Assembly: GCA_016630905.1 (NCBI GenBank)
Contig: WBMQ01000008.1
Span: forward strand, 1,302,001-1,366,000
Direction: 5' to 3'
DNA from: Capillidium heterosporum
Lineage: Eukaryota; Entomophthoromycota; Entomophthoromycetes; Entomophthorales; Capillidiaceae
DNA length: 64,000 nucleotides
Shown here: positions 12,743 to 25,140 of the stretch, in pieces
Layout of the letters: each line of letters starts with the position of its first letter
Position numbering within the stretch: the first letter of the stretch is position 1
Notes under the pieces: model-generated
Databases searched by the model: none
Told to the model about the DNA's origin: nothing
The model's input: the letters and a program-made list of their open reading frames with translations, nothing else
Program-made: the position numbers and the translations under genes

Positions 12743-14906
12743 GTTCTTTTGAGAAAAAAGTCAATTTCTTTGACTTTGGACTAAATAGACTTTGCTACTT
12801 TTGAATTTACTTTAGCAAATCATAGTGGATTGTGAAGTATTTGATTGAATGTATGCTCAAATTGCTCAAAACTACAGATAGTTTATACAGATGATCCAAG
12901 AAAGGCATCATATATAAAACTAAGAGTTTCCAAAGGAGTGGTCATAGTTGTATCAAGGGCACTACCATGCTCCTAAGGTACAAGTTTCGAACCATGCTAA
13001 GGTCGATACCGATTATCAATAAAATGGCTGATGGGAGTGAAGATACCAGTAGGAGTAGGCTTATCAACTGGTAGCTTATAGTGATGTACGTTATGGAGAG
13101 CCAGGATGATCGGGATTAAAGGGATAGGGCTCCAGGACTAGAAGATAGGGTTCTAAAGTGACATTAGCACTTAAAATATAGCTTAATCCGCCCTTTGTTC
13201 GAAGCTATGATGTAATTCAAGCATTCCATCTAGATATATTGCAAGATATTATATAGATTAAGTATGAAGGATGAGCAGTGATTATCGATGGAGTTGTTGA
13301 GTTGGGTAACTGATCATCAAAATAAAAGTTGTAGGTATCAACAGTAGGAATTCTCGATTTTAATGTAAGTGTCAAGTAGAATAGTCACAAATTAGACATT
13401 GTCATCTAAAACTTTTAAGTTGTTTGGAAGATCATTGTCTGCAGTGAAAACATCAAGAAGGGTAGCCACCCTAGACACAAAATCTATATATCAAATAGCT
13501 ATTCTTTTAATTTGATAACCCTCAACCTCAAAACCTGACAAGCTGAGTAAAGTCATGAATATTCAGTACTCCTTTAGCTCTAGTTTAACGAGCACTTTTA
13601 GACTATAGGTCTGTAATTGAATACTGCACTTAAAACCGAATGAAAGAAAAGCAAAAGTTTATCTACCTGATATTTCATACTTGGGAAGGTTATCTATTAA
13701 TAAAAGTACATGTATTTAATATTATTTTTAATTACTTTTCAACGCATATATATAGTATATAGGGCGCATAAATAAATGCCATATGGTGTACTTAATATAA
13801 GTGACATATAATTTGTAATTATTGTAGGGTTATTTAGTATATGTTTATTGTGAGTCACTATAAACTTACAGTATGGTTGTTGATTTCTGTATTCCATCAG
13901 CTACACACCTAAATCTGATCCCAAGAGTGGTAGATCTAATGAAATAAGATGTATCGAAATACTCTGCTAGAAATTCAAGGATTTCAATTTATCACAGAAG
14001 CTATCTAGGGTACACAATCAACTCTTTCCACAATGGATATTAAAATAGGAACGATACACGTATATGCCAACAAATAACCAAGCGAGATTTAACTTGAAGT
14101 TGTAATCCCATTGAAGCTTTGCTACAAGTACTAAGCGTCTCAGATATCATAGCAATCAACAGTTTTTATAATATGAATTTAGAATATTTAAGAAAAATAA
14201 GCCCATAGAAGGCCCCCAAAAATTTTGATTTAACTCCCTAATTTCCTTTCTCCACGGAGATCTCTAGTAAAAGGCGAGGGATCTATTCGTTTGAATACTG
14301 AAGAAAGGAAAGGAGATAGTTTTTCTATTGAGTTTCGAAGGTTTCATGTGAGGGATCTCTTAAAAGTTTTAGAAATTGTGGGTTGAATTTATTTTTAAAA
14401 GGTGTAGGATTGGATCAATTTTTGGACTATTTGAGTGCAAATCGATGAAATAGGCAAAAACTATTCATTCTATCAAACTTACAAATAGCATAATAGTACT
14501 AGTATAAAATTAAATAAAGGATATATTTGAATACATTAAAATAAAATGTAGGTTTTTTTTATATTATAAAGGTATAATGAATCAAGTTAAGCAAAATTTG
14601 ATTATATCTAAAACTACCAGTTTGAAATTTTAAAGTATGATGCTTATCTATACGTACTATACAAATATAGCTTATGCAAACAGCTTTAGTTAAGTATACT
14701 AATATTCACATAATGACAATTTCCAAACTATTTGACTTTTAGTTTCAACTGTAATCAGCCGAAAGTTGCGTTTCAAAGTATACAATCATTTTCACTAAAA
14801 CTATAAAACAGACCTTGTAAATCAAGATGAGCCTTTGTTAAAAAATTATAAATATCATAAAAGACAAAATACACGTTATTTTCTTCCAAATTCATTTGCT
14901 ACTATA
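12743..14906. other. 2.2 kb gene-free stretch
   Basis: AT-rich sequence between the divergent Duo1 (-) and ML-domain (+) genes, so it holds both promoters. A TATA-like ctataaaac lies about 105 bp before the ATG at 14907. No exon chain or RNA gene was recognised. Confidence 0.5.
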
Positions 14907-15395
14907 ATGTTAGCCTTCAAGGTACTATTTCTACTTGCACTAGCCAACCTCATCAACGGGGAATGCCGTACCCAAGCCAACGGGTTGATCTACAACTGTG
15001 GTACCTCAAACGATCTAATTCAATTCAAAAGCTTTGCATTTGATCCGGTAACCCCAACCAAAGGGAAATCTTTAAATATAAAATTGGAGGCCAAGGTAAA
15101 GGAGAGTATCGGGAAGGATACAATGTTCAGTGTTAGTATAAAGCGAACTGAGTTAACACCACCTTTTAATGTCAAGAATATACTTTCGTTCTCCAACAAC
15201 ATCTGCCTGCTATGGATAGTTATGGGTAAGGAATGTCCAATAAGGCAAGGGGATCTCAAGTTGAGTATCGACCAGCAAGGTTTCTTTAGGCTGTTGAATC
15301 CCGGCAATTACACGTTTAGTATATTTTCTGAAACTAAGAGTAAGAAAAAAGTCTTCAACTTTAGATTCGACTACAACATTACCGATAGTAATTAA
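14907..15395 (+). CDS. Secreted ML-domain (MD-2-related lipid recognition) protein
   Basis: Start chosen at ATG 14907, where a clean signal peptide begins (LAFKVLFLLALANLINGEC); the frame upstream lacks another ATG. The mature part is about 140 residues and follows the ML/NPC2-like layout: an early cysteine pair, NCGTSNDLIQF, a DP..P.KG strand, a central ICLLWIVMGKECPI with two cysteines, and a C-terminal PGNYTFSIFSETKSKK leading to a closing strand. Such proteins are small secreted beta-sandwiches that bind single lipids or sterols. A paralogue lies at 25141 and a broken copy at 26304 on the other strand, so this is a local family. The lipid ligand is unknown. ML assignment is by pattern and by similarity to the two relatives in the window. 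Confidence 0.78.
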   Translation: MLAFKVLFLLALANLINGECRTQANGLIYNCGTSNDLIQFKSFAFDPVTPTKGKSLNIKLEAKVKESIGKDTMFSVSIKRTELTPPFNVKNILSFSNNICLLWIVMGKECPIRQGDLKLSIDQQGFFRLLNPGNYTFSIFSETKSKKKVFNFRFDYNITDSN

Positions 15396-15584
15396 AAGTT
15401 ATAAAGTCAGCTTTAATTGTCGATTGTGTATACTTTGGTATTGGTTACTTATATTTTAATGTATTTATATATACAATGATGTAAACAATGTGAATGAAAG
15501 GCTAGAATAGTGGTTTATTACAAAGGAGAGGAATGAGTTGAGAAGTGGGATAAATAATTTTGATATATCAGTGCTAAATAGCAG

Positions 15585-17632
15585 TTATTCAAACTTGAAA
15601 GGTTCGTTGAAGTTAAGAGCATCAGAGAGTACCATCTCATGTAGAGCTTTACCGGCCGGAACCATGGGATAGACGTGCTCAGCTTTATCGACCTTAGCCT
15701 CCAAAACAACTGGACCATCATGCTTTAGGAAATCCTCCATAAGAGTAGGTAAATCCTTCGGGTCAGAGCAGCGCATACCTCTACAACCCATAGCTTCACT
15801 CAATTTTACAAAGTCGGGATTGACCATCCTAGTTGCTGAGTATCGCTCCTTGTAAAAGAGGTCCTGCCACTGCTTCACCATACCTTGGAAATCATTATTC
15901 AACAGCAAGACTTTGACGCCGATGTTGAACTGGGCTGCTGTCTGTAGCTCCATAGCGGTCATACAGAAGGAAGCGTCTCCATCGATGTCGACTACGATCT
16001 TATCGGGGCAAGCGATCTTGGCACCGATGGCGGAAGGGAGTCCGAATCCCATAGTACCTAGTCCACCCGACGAGATCATGGATCTTGGGTGGCGCCAACG
16101 GTAATACTGAGCTGCCCACATCTGGTGCTGACCTACACCAGTCGTGATAAGAACCTTATCCTTGATGGGCATGGTCTGTTTGTTGAACTCTTCGAGACGT
16201 GCTGCGGTTTCATGAGGCCGTGCTTGCCGAGGACTTCGCCGTGGTGGAAGGGGTATTTCTTTTTCCATTCGTCGATTCTACTGAACCAGGTTGGGCGCTT
16301 TTGCGATTCGATATGAGGTAGCATACTCATCAAGTTTTGGGTGACATCCCCTTCAACTGCTTCGGTCGCGTTGACTACCTTGTTGATATTTTTGGGCAAG
16401 ATCTCAAAGTGGATAATCCCACCACGTCCCTCAGCTTCAGCACGGCGCGCCGAAGGGGCAAAGTACTTTAGATTGCCAGTTACACGATCGTCGAACCTTG
16501 CTCCGAGAGCGATGATTACGTCGGCGTGCTGCATAGCCAAGTTAGCATAGGCACTACCGTGCATACCGAGCATATGCAAACTTCGGTGGTCCATCTCGTC
16601 AAAGGCACCTAGACCCTGTAGGGTAGTCGTGACGGGGATATCACCTAAATGAGAAAGCTTTTTTAGGGCTGCTGGTCCTTCAGGATGGTTGAGGAGTCCA
16701 TTTCCGGCATAGATAACAGGTCGTTTGGCATTGTTGATCAATTTAGCAGCACGTTGAATAGTTTTTTCGAGGTTCTGCTGGTGCTTGAAGTTTAGATCGG
16801 AGAGGTTAGAGTTGGGAATGATGGGGTCGGTTGGTATGTGTTGGTTTAAGATAGCAGCAGTAACATCCTTAGGTAGATCTACAAGTACGGGGCCAGGCCT
16901 CCCCGAAGTTGCGATATGGAAGGCCTCATTTATACGCCTAGGTAGTTCTTTGATATCTTTGACCATGACATTCCATTTGGTGCAGGTTCTCGATATACCA
17001 ACTACGTCGGCTTCCTGGAAAGCGTCTGTGCCTATAGCGGTGGTAGGTACTTGTCCACAGAAAACTACAAGAGGGATGCCATCCGATAGGGCATCTTGCA
17101 TCGGTGTCACAACATTAGTTGCGCCTGGGCCGGAGGTTACTAAAACTACACCGGGCTTACCACTGAAATAAGAGTTAGTTCAAAATCTCCATTGTAAAAT
17201 TACCTAGCCCTAGCGTAGCCTTCAGCCATATGACCAGCACCCTGTTCAGTGGCGTGGCAAAATCAACTCAAACTGACTGGAGTTGTAGATAGCATCGTAG
17301 ACTGGCAGGATGGCACCGCCTGGATATCCGAAGACGTGCTCGACTTCATGCCTCAGCATCATCTCGTGGAAAATTTCACCTCCGGTCATACCCACCAAGC
17401 TTTTCTCTTGTACTACCGGATTATTTAGCTTCTCCAGTTTTATGGAGCTGGACTTTTGGGGTTTCGAGTCGATCTCGACTTCTTTGTGGAGTAGGCTATG
17501 TAGATGTAAGTACAACGTTAAATCTTTTATTTACCTGGCAGCAGCCGAACTTTTAAACCTTAGGTTGGTTACCTTTGGGAACCGGGGCCTGACTAAGCTG
17601 CAGGCGTTGGATCGTAAAACTTGTGCTTTCAT
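15585..17632 (-). CDS. ILV2: Acetolactate synthase catalytic subunit, mitochondrial (two frame breaks in this sequence)
   Basis: The ThDP-dependent enzyme that condenses two pyruvates, or pyruvate and 2-oxobutyrate, in the first common step of branched-chain amino-acid synthesis, in mitochondria. Exons 17535-17632, 17204-17495 and 15585-17162 are separated by introns of 39 and 41 nt. The chosen ATG at 17632 begins an Arg/Ser-rich presequence (MKAQVLRSNACSLVRPR). Hallmarks: VFGYPGGAILPVYDAI, GPGATNVVTPMQDAL, GTDAFQEADVVGISR, RPGPVLVDLPKDVTAA, and the ThDP motif IDGDASF...NND. As written, one extra base near 17248 splits LPRH from EQGAGHMAEGYARA, which carries the catalytic Glu, and one missing base near 16196 splits MKPQHV from EEFNKQTM. 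Allowing both gives about 655 residues and makes all intron phases agree, so sequencing errors are more likely than a pseudogene. Confidence 0.95.
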
Positions 17633-19535
17633 TTGGGTGGGGAGTGTCGATATAATTTGATGAGTAACTAGATGAGATGGAGATTCTTGATGAAGAAGGT
17701 TAAAGAAATGATAGAAGCTACCCAACAGCTTTATACTTCAATTAAAACCTCAGCCTTTGGGAATTTTTTAGTGCTTATCATGCCACAAATATCCTTTTGA
17801 AGATTAGCAGTCACCTTGACTTTGATTTGGCCTAACTAAAACCTAAGGCTAAACGCAAAAGGGAATCTCTTTCATTGATTAGAAACTTGTGATTTTTAAA
17901 GAGTCGAAAAGTTATCTTATCTCGAAAGTGGGAGGAGGCGTAATATTCCTAATCAAATCGATAAACTATTGGATGCAGGTGCATTATACTCTATTTAGTT
18001 ACGTTATTGGGGTGCAGCTAATTGGGCTACAAACAAAATTTGACGTTCGAACTTCACGATTTGAACTATCAGAATTAGATGGATTGTATCTTTGTGAGTC
18101 ATCAGTCACGACTCTATTTTGGCAATATTTCTTGGAGGCGGGGAGGCGTAGGTTTAGGGTTAGTAAAGCGTAAAAGCTTATCGAAATCTAGGTTCATTTT
18201 GATTTACAGGGTCAAGATGTAGGACAAAGGGAGTGTATAATCGATTTAATTAATAGTGTGATATATTTCGCTGTCTGATTATCTTTATACATATCCTTAA
18301 ATTCCCTATTTCTTTCACATATATAGAAAGATTGCATATCGCAATAGCTTGAGGATAGCTTTTAAGGGATCGATATTGTATCTAGCATATAACATGTTAC
18401 AATCTTATCTAACAGTTTGACATACGCTTTTGTAAAATATAGCTAAATACCCAACTATAAAATGGCCAATATCGAGCCTTTATAAAATGGTTTAGTATAT
18501 TCTAAATTTTCTTTGAAATAAACAAAGTAGATAAACTATCAAATATAGTATTCCAGCCTATTGGTTAAACTATATACAGTAAGCTGGTGTGTATCAAGTT
18601 CAGTTTTCATTAAATCACTATTTTAGCAGATATATAGTTTATCTGGGGTTATACACTCCTGCAATAACACTTTCGATATCTTACAACCACAATTCTCGGT
18701 ATGGTCGACTTTTCCAAGAATCTGCTTCCTACTACATCTACTGACATCCTAAAAACTTTGGCTACTATCAAAGTCTTTTGGACTGGACACCACACCTACA
18801 CAATAAGCTCCTTCAACAGTTCATCCCAGCCATCGATTTTCATTCCATTTAAAATATAACTGCCCTGTTCAAATACAAAATTTCCCACTCATTGGTGTTC
18901 CTCTTTCACTTTACCAAGGGCACTGGTGTTACCAATTGTCTACCTGCATTAAACACTTCCATTTCGTTCTCAAACTGATAGCTTTATTATAAATATGGGT
19001 TAATAGTATCAAAAGGAGGCCAAGGTCTACTGAAATTTGATATTTTCAATTATAAGCTCCAGTAAATTTTAGCCCTCTTTCAAAATTATTATCCCATAGA
19101 TCAGATTCAAAGAATCCTACTTCCTTCATTCTGAATAATTAGAAACAATTTATTTATAAGTTTATAAAAGAATTTTTCCAGTAAATTGGAACAAAGGAAG
19201 AATCGCATTTTCAGACCAATCGGCAAAAAGGAAAATCCACAGGTAAAGTCGGCACCAAATCCAGTCGAAAAGTACAAGCCCTCAAGCGGATAAATCAAAG
19301 TTTAGCAAATTTTTGTTGGAGCTAAGCCTAAACTGCGCTTGTAGGCATTAAAGTTTTTCGACCATTATCCTCCAGTAAAAGTCGGCCCAGTCGACCAAAT
19401 GAAATCATTTCATTTGCTCAGCACCTATAGCTGGCAAAAAAGAGGTTGCCAGTACATTCTCGAACTTCGCAGTGCTATAAATTTGCTCCAACCCGACACT
19501 CAAGCCTTTTTTCAAGAAACAAAAGAATTAGCAAG
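17633..19535. other. Intergenic region with one weak short frame
   Basis: About 1.9 kb between the divergent acetolactate synthase (-) and Mbf1 (+) genes. Besides the weak frame at 18701-18862 listed separately, nothing coding was recognised. A string at 17789-17836 resembles an AT-AC U12-type intron (see findings). A single TTAGGGTTAG at about 18153 is too short to be a telomeric tract. Confidence 0.45.
18701..18862 (+). CDS. Possible short gene or gene remnant, 53 aa
   Basis: ATG at 18701 opens a 53-codon frame (MVDFSKNLLPTTSTDILKTL at the start) that has a more coding-like composition than its surroundings and is preceded by a pyrimidine-rich leader. It ends in TAA; a second open, coding-like stretch in another frame follows at about 18870-18980. 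The pair could be exons of a small gene, a frame-shifted remnant of a longer one, or chance. No family is recognised. Confidence 0.25.
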
Positions 19536-19970
19536 ATGGATGACTGGGACAAAGTAACCGTTCTACACAAACGCACCTCGAATGCCCCCAAGGTAGTCAA
19601 GGGAACCGCTGGCGTCAATGCTGCTCTACGTGCCGGAGCCCCCATCGAGACCGAAAAGAAGTACTCGGGTGGTATGAACAAAGCTACCGATGGTGGCTTC
19701 CAAAGGTTAGCCAAAATTGATGCTGAGACCGATGCCATTGCTCCACCAACTTTGAGCTTAAGTGTAGGTAAAGCTATCCAGAAAGCTCGATTGGAGAAGA
19801 AGTGGACTCAAAAGGAATTTGCCACCAAGATCAACGAGAAGAGTAACATCATCAACGACTACGAGATGAGTAGGGCCGTTCCCAACCAGCAGGTCCTAGC
19901 TAAGATGGAACGACTTTTGGGTGTCAAACTGAGAGGGAAGGATATCGGTTCACCTTTACGTTCCAAATAA
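19536..19970 (+). CDS. MBF1: Multiprotein-bridging factor 1 (transcriptional coactivator)
   Basis: 144-residue single-exon protein, the usual length for the family. Start at ATG 19536 gives the typical MDDWDKVTVLHKR opening; an upstream in-frame extension lacks family similarity. The N-terminal MBF1 domain includes APKVVKGTAGVNAALRAG and IETEKKYSGGMN. The C-terminal half is a cro/C1-type helix-turn-helix (about residues 72-130): AIQKARLEKKWTQKEFATKI, then IINDYEMSRAVPNQQVLAKM. Mbf1 bridges sequence-specific activators such as Gcn4-type bZIP factors to TBP, and in yeast also protects against frameshifting on collided ribosomes. The identification is very secure. A short intergenic region of about 750 bp follows before the next, convergent gene. 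Confidence 0.97.
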   Translation: MDDWDKVTVLHKRTSNAPKVVKGTAGVNAALRAGAPIETEKKYSGGMNKATDGGFQRLAKIDAETDAIAPPTLSLSVGKAIQKARLEKKWTQKEFATKINEKSNIINDYEMSRAVPNQQVLAKMERLLGVKLRGKDIGSPLRSK

Positions 19971-20717
19971 GCTTAAGCATGACACTTGATAGGTTGTAAT
20001 TTAGAGTTGGCTATATATTTTTGACTATACAATTAAAGGGCCTTACATGATTTGAGTAAGTTATACTGTTATTTATATATTATTTAATATTGCATTTTAC
20101 TTTCATTGTTCCAATACTTTGATGGCTTTTATCAATCAAAATATCCATTTAACTTTCTTTAATTTTTACTTATGGATATCTATCTTAAACTATCTCAAAG
20201 CACCTCTTTAGCCATCGTTGCTATATTTTCGATGGTGTATCCCTAATGTTGATGAACAACCCAAATAGGTTTTCCTACACTTTAAAGTAGGGTGAATTTT
20301 TACCATTCAAACTACACATTTTGTAAGTTTCTCTTTAATTGTTGCTTGATGGAAAGAGTAAGTTCAAAGTTGGATTACTCTAGACCGTTTGCTTCCCATT
20401 TTATTTGAGATATTCTCGTCAGCAACCGTAAGAATGTTGCTCAAATTACTGGATGCAAGATGAGCGCTATTTAACTGGTCTTAACGCTGCCTAAAGGCAA
20501 TGCTTATCAAAATTGTTTTTTGGATGAGTTGGTTAATATATCCTTAGTAAAAGTTTCATAATAAAGATAAAGGTTTCTATGTTATTATACTTTGTCATTA
20601 TATCAACAACATTATATGTATTTATTTATAATACAGATATCATAAACAATGTTTAACTATTAAAAAATCAAAACCAGAATTGGAATATATAAAAGCTTTA
20701 TAACATATACCTACAGA
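19971..20717. other. Intergenic region between convergent genes
   Basis: About 750 bp, AT-rich, between the 3' ends of MBF1 (+) and the DUF3712 gene (-). Presumably terminators; no gene seen. Confidence 0.6.
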
Positions 20718-23115
20718 CTAAAATGAAACCTGACTGTTGACTTCCAACTTTTCAAAGTTGAGGTTAACCAAGTACCTCGCATCCCCATTCAAATTGGCAG
20801 TCGCATTGACGGTGACGTTCAAATGCAAGCCTCCACCTACTGCATCCCACAATAAAGACCACCCACTAGCCACCAACTTGACAGGCAACCATTTCGTCTT
20901 GACACTTGTCTTAGCTGGGATGATTATAGGGCCCATGCCTTCGGGATTCAACTTGGGATCCTTACTCATGAAATCTAGGTCGATAATAGCAACTGTATCG
21001 TTCAATTTCTTACTTATTACATGGAGTTCAACTATGTAGATAGATACATTGTCAAAGGGGTTAGTTAAGTCGAGTTGAACTCCACCCCCAAAAACTGAGT
21101 ACCTACTGGATTGTAGTAAGTCGTTGGATACGGGCGGTACCTCCAACTTGTAATTGAGCTTGCTCAAAGCTGGTTTCAAGGATTGGATGGATGTGCTACG
21201 GAAACTACCTACACCATCAACAACTAGATTTTGACCCGTTGTGTAGAATGTCAAAAACTGTTGGCGTACTAGGTCGGCTGGGGCACTGCATCTTCCTAAC
21301 TTACACCGAGGTAGATCGAAGGCACCAATAGCAACAATTTCGGTAGTCGCATTCTGCTTCAAATTAAAGTTGAGGAGATTGACGGTACCCACCTGTACTT
21401 CATTATAGATGACATCCAAGAACAAATTACCCAGCCTACCTGCAAATGAAGTAGGATTCGTAATCGTAATAATGGCTTTGAAGTTGACTTTACCGTTGGC
21501 AGCGCCAGTTATCGTCAGGTCGGTCAGCTTAGGTGGTGGGTTAATCAATCCTTCCAACCCCGGGAATTGCATGCCAATCTGGGTAGGAAGTTTGGTGAGC
21601 CGGATCGGACCTATGTTGGTTTCAACTTCGGCATCGACACTCCCCAAAGCTTGCACCGAGGTACCAGTACCAAATATGATCTCGCTCAAAAATGATTCAA
21701 AGGCCCATCGCGCTGTTAAAGTGGGTAATACAGCCAACGGTATATCTTCGAATGCGGTGGCGACCTTAATCAAGCTTCCATTTCGACTAGTTTTGACCAA
21801 GGTAGGCGGTATCTTCAACCGAGCCATTGGCTTGAAACTAGGGTCCAAGTCTAACCTCTTACTAATATCGACGTCAGTGTCCACACTTCGGTACAGGTCC
21901 AAAGTCTCTCCCACCGATTTAATTTCAAACGGGAAATCGAAAGGAGAATCTACGGTAGCTACTATGTCAGCTGAGGTCAGTGGTCGGTACGCCGTATTGA
22001 TGCTGAAGTCGGTCTGCATTGTCTTAATGTCGATTCCTTTGACGAACTGTACCGGCTTACCGTTGGTGTAGGTGATCTCGACAACGTGGTTCTCGATTGC
22101 ATTTGTCAACCAACTAACAGCTGGGTCGACACTTATACCTTTGATCGTCATCGTGATAGGTTTCCCGGTGACGTACTTGGTCACGAACTCACTTACCACC
22201 TCCAGGCTATAAGGGTTGGTCTGAGGTAGCAATCTTCCCACTAAATTGAGTTGGTTAAGGCCTGGTAAAAGCTTCAAATCGGAAGCAGTGAATCTACCAA
22301 TCAAGACATCACGGTAGTGCATCCCATAAGTTACTGAGCCTATGGCCAACGTGTTGGTGGTTGGATTTACCAAGGTAGCTCTTGTAATAACCTTTATACC
22401 GCCAAACGGATGGTTCTTTGGGATCTCGATCTGTTGGATCTCGATTTTCTCTAAACCCTGCATACCTTGCAGTTGCATAGGTTGCTTGAGATAAAGGTTG
22501 TTGAAGGAACGGCCTAGGACTCGAACAGCTAAGGGACCTTCCACACTCCAACTGACGGTATCGGCTTGAATTAGGTCAGTACTGAATTGACTTAGGGCGG
22601 CACTGTCGTAGACGTCAAATTTATCTTCAATGTCCATAGGAATCGACTTTCCATAGATTTTCAACTTGGGGATAATCGTACTACCAATCACCTTACCTAG
22701 GTACTTGACTTGGACTTTGGTTTCGGATGTATACGCGCTTAATGGTAAGCCTATAGGTGCAATGAGACTAGCTTTCAAACCTACTTTGAAACTAGTGTTG
22801 GTTGGATTTTCAATCGTTGTGGAATGGAGCTGGACCTTGGATAGGTTGATTACTCTTTGGATTATGAGAGGTAGGAATATCAAATAAAAGCTTAAAATGG
22901 CGATAGTCGTTATGAGGAGGAATGGGACTATACGATTGGAGAAAAGCTTCGTCAGTTGGGCTTTTATTCGGGCTGAGATTGAAGTGGTAGGGGTATAGTG
23001 TAGCTTGGTCGTACCTCGAAGTTGAAGTTGAGTCTGAGAGTAGTGGAGTAGCCTCGCTTCTCACATTGCTGTTATTACTGATAGGTTCATCTCCATACTC
23101 GGGCTTGACACTCAT
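20718..23115 (-). CDS. Type II membrane protein with tandem DUF3712/LEA-like domains (one frame break)
   Basis: Protein of about 798 residues. An N-terminal cytosolic segment (MSVKPEYGDEPIS, then EATPLLSDST) precedes one strong transmembrane helix (about residues 75-100, IVPFLLITTIAILSFYLIFL), followed by roughly 690 lumenal or extracellular residues. These consist of repeated beta-rich LEA-2/DUF3712-type units; recurring signatures include NPTNTSFKVGL, NPTTNTLAIGSV, NPTSFAGRLGNLFL and LTNPFDNVSIYIV. Proteins of this type are common in fungi and their role is poorly known. The frame changes between residue ~50 and the membrane helix at a run of four G (22990-22993; CCCC on the coding strand). 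Reading three instead of four joins both halves; a 31-nt intron starting GTGAG is a weaker alternative. Start is ATG at 23115. Confidence 0.85.
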
Positions 23116-25140
23116 GGCTAAACAAATTTTATAGCTTGTAAGGGTATACGTGCTGAGTTTATTTGCTTGTATCGATATTTGCGTTTACTGAATGCTATCT
23201 CTGAAGTTGAAAGGTGTATTTTATAAGTTCATATCCGTTCCAAACCTCTCTATTTTACCATCACCAATTTGGACGCCTAATTGAATCATCCTACACCTAT
23301 AAACTGAGTAAAATTTGTAATTATGATGGATTTATAACTGAACCCTGATTTTAGTCAGAAGTTTGGATCCAAGCAACACGCTTATACTTTCTTACCACTC
23401 AAGTATCGAAATTAGCTCTATGGATGTATGTTAGGCCCAATACTGAAACAGATATTTACAACTGTAGCTTCTAGATACATAACCGAGCAGGTACATTGTT
23501 ATTACATATATCTACAGATATCTAACACGTCTATTTTTGCAAAAGTTGATCAACAGCCCTCAATTTCGATTGTTTGCCATCAGAACTGCTAAAACTTTGG
23601 AAAAATTCCAAAGGGAAGGTACTTTATCATTTTTCAATAGGATAATAGTAATACTTTTTTATTTTATTATATTGTATGAGTAGGTGTCGACTACCGTAAA
23701 CTTAACTTGAACTTATTGCAGCTACCAAAGATTGATGTTATACCTAAGAAATTTCGGGAGAACCAAGAATTTATGAGAATATTTTTAAAGGAGCTCAAAG
23801 AAAATTTGGAGAAGGAGAATAGGAAGCTAAAGTAAGATGTATTAAACATATACATTTAATCTATTCATGTAAAGTTTTACTTGAAAGAATGCAAATAGTT
23901 TAACAGTAGTAAAGTTAAGTTTGATAGATTATTTATACTTAAAGATGCTTGCATATATTCTTTATTATACGCGGTGTTTCTATTCAAATCTAATAGGAAG
24001 CTATATATCTTATTGAAGACCCTAGTAAAGTTATCAAGACTATGCAGAATGCTTAGACCATCCTATATAGTAAATTTTACCATATGTCAAAGTCATTGTT
24101 GGACTATTTTTCCCAAACTTACATATTTATCATATTCGATTCTTTAAACCAAACTACCAATATGGACCATATTTTTAATCTTCTCACTTCTTTACCAAGT
24201 AAAGACATATTTCTCGAAATAGTCGACATTTAATAATAGCTTATTAGCTCCTATACATTTAGCTTTTTATCGTTTATCTAAAATATAATAACTACCAAAG
24301 ATACCTCAGTATACCATATATATTGTAGGGTTTTTTCAAAGATGATAAAGCCTTTAATTTCAATTATGAAGGTAGATATTGTTAAAGACCATCTCCGACC
24401 TAAATTATCGTTGTAAGCACAGATATGGATAAATAACTCAAAGGCTTGGAAATGTTACATACAATAATCCACCAAGGCTCCAATATATCATCTGCAAGTC
24501 CCTGACCATCACCACCTCCAGCAATCTCAAGTGCTTCGATATATTATTCTTCTTGATTCTTGTTAATATTAAAATTTGCTTTCTATTTTATAGCTCATAT
24601 TAATAAGCGACTTGAGCCGAGAGTTACTAAGCCTGTCCTAGCTCCATCGATCTTTAAGGATTGTTGAGGAATACTCTCCCTATGTAAGCTTAGCCAGCCA
24701 CTGACTTTTCTAGTTTCTGATGAGTTGATTCATCTTTATAATTGATGGAACTTTGTTCATTACATTTTTTTCTCTTAAAATAACTACTCATCCAACTAGC
24801 TTATAGATATATCAGCGTTTCTCTTTAAACCCAATCTTGCCAAGCTAGTTCCTATATTCGGACGATAGATGGTGGGTGGACAAACCTATATCTAGTTTAA
24901 ATTGATGTACTATATAGTAGTGGCCCTTAACTCTACATTTAAGCCCACAAGTATACATTCATGTACAATTTAATGATACTGTTCAATACATTTTATTGAA
25001 GGAATATTATGTTTCACATCCAGAGCAGATACAACTTATATCCACATACCACTACGATGTGAATATGTTTGAAAATTTAACTATATTTATAAAGCTATTT
25101 GGAAATATATATAGGAATTTAATAGTGAGTAGCTTAAAGA
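23116..25140. other. Intergenic region with one candidate small gene
   Basis: About 2 kb of AT-rich sequence. Apart from the candidate at about 23540-23835, no supported coding or RNA feature. Confidence 0.45.
23540..23835 (+). CDS. Candidate small two-exon gene, basic/coiled-coil protein
   Basis: Two short coding-like stretches fit one frame if a donor GTAATA at about 23650 is joined to an acceptor TTGCAG at 23721. The first reads RLFAIRTAKTLEKFQREG, the second LPKIDVIPKKFRENQEF followed by a Lys/Glu-rich helix to a TAA at 23833-23835. A small, very basic, helical protein of this kind would fit a mitochondrial assembly factor or ribosomal protein, but I do not recognise a family. No in-frame ATG is visible just upstream, so a further 5' exon would be needed (an acceptor-like ctacag lies near 23518). 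Confidence 0.35.

Noticed and set aside
18150-18165. TTAGGGTTAG telomere-like motif
   Set aside because: Barely one and a half repeats; expected by chance in AT-rich DNA and not at a sequence end.
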